Shown: positions 63,574 through 64,000 of the stretch, piece by piece
Numbering within the stretch: the first letter of the stretch is position 1
How the letters are laid out: every line of letters begins with the position of its first letter
Assembly: GCA_025642075.2 (NCBI GenBank)
Contig: JAODUO010000081.1
Span: 492,001 to 556,000, forward strand
Direction: 5' to 3'
Origin: Ridgeia piscesae
Lineage: Eukaryota; Annelida; Polychaeta; Sabellida; Siboglinidae
DNA: 64,000 nt
Notes under the pieces: model-generated
The model's database searches: none
What the model saw: only the letters and a program-made list of their open reading frames with translations
What the model was told of the DNA's origin: nothing
Position numbers and translations under genes: made by a program

Positions 63574-63649
63574 CTAGAACAAACAATGACAGGTCTCTCA
63601 AGTCAAGTAACTTCCAATGTCTCTCTGGTAGTATGACTGTAATGGTTCT

Positions 63650-63770
63650 GTCCAGTCACTCTGTGACAGGATGACCCTAAATAATGTTGACCAGTCACTC
63701 TGTGACAGGATGACCCTAAATAATGTTGACCAGTCACTCAGTGGCAGTATAACCCTTAATGTTGACCAGT
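63650..63770. repeat. Minisatellite, 39-bp unit, 3 copies
   Basis: ccagtcactctgtgacagga followed by tgaccctaaataatgttga, three times, in the intron upstream of e1. The rest of 63574-64000 holds no exon I can join. Confidence 0.85.
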
Positions 63771-64000
63771 CAGTCTGCTGACCAGAGGAGCATAGCCAGA
63801 GACCTGTCTGTCTATCTTTTAGACTGGTAGATGACTGGTCAAGACAGGTAATTACAACTGATAAAAGGGTGTACTTTTGAGAGTGCCCTATGGCCATTAG
63901 AAGAAGTCCACATTAACGACTACCATTGGCATAACTGGGAATGAAACAAAAGAAATGGATTAATAAACAAGTCGCTCAAATGGACTTGTCACATGAAAAT

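Overview
The window is animal genomic DNA. One large gene, read on the minus strand, crosses almost all of it. Joining minus-strand exons in phase gives 47 consecutive exons (about 5.1 kb, roughly 1,700 codons, no in-frame stop) between 999 and 63573. The protein recalls KNTC1 (Rough deal, Rod), the largest subunit of the kinetochore Rod-Zw10-Zwilch complex. Recognisable stretches include LLKSLPP, IDPYDY, TRLPFHP and RLVQYIVNKD. The first exons (start codon, front of the beta-propeller) lie beyond 64000 and the last exons lie before position 1. Comparisons with human KNTC1 were made from memory, so exon edges may be off by a base or two. No second cellular gene, tRNA, rRNA or CRISPR array was seen.

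The organism is probably a bilaterian invertebrate. The gene is intron-rich like a vertebrate or lophotrochozoan gene, and its introns carry a jockey/CR1-type LINE, a hAT relic, a pogo/Tigger-like non-autonomous element and many minisatellites. The species cannot be named from this sequence.

Layout from the gene's 5' side (high coordinates): 64.0-61.3 kb, exons e1-e5 in short introns; 61.3-56.8 kb, two large minisatellites; 56.8-54.7 kb, e6-e9 with a solo LINE 3' tail; 54.5-48.7 kb, one intron with a 31-bp satellite and a compound hAT+LINE insertion; 48.7-28 kb, e10-e25 alternating with arrays; 28-17 kb, e26-e34 with a Tigger-like element and a 33-bp array; 17-1 kb, e35-e47, nearly every intron holding an array.

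The most striking feature is where the minisatellites sit and what they contain. In well over a dozen introns the array abuts an exon, and every unit carries a copy of that exon's edge together with its splice site: acceptor plus first exon bases upstream of an exon, or last exon bases plus donor downstream. One splice site has thus become tens of tandem copies. One intron (45201-46884) is almost entirely a donor array joined to an acceptor array. Two other junctions show only two or three diverged copies, as if caught early. I am not aware of a described system of this kind and present it as the main lead.
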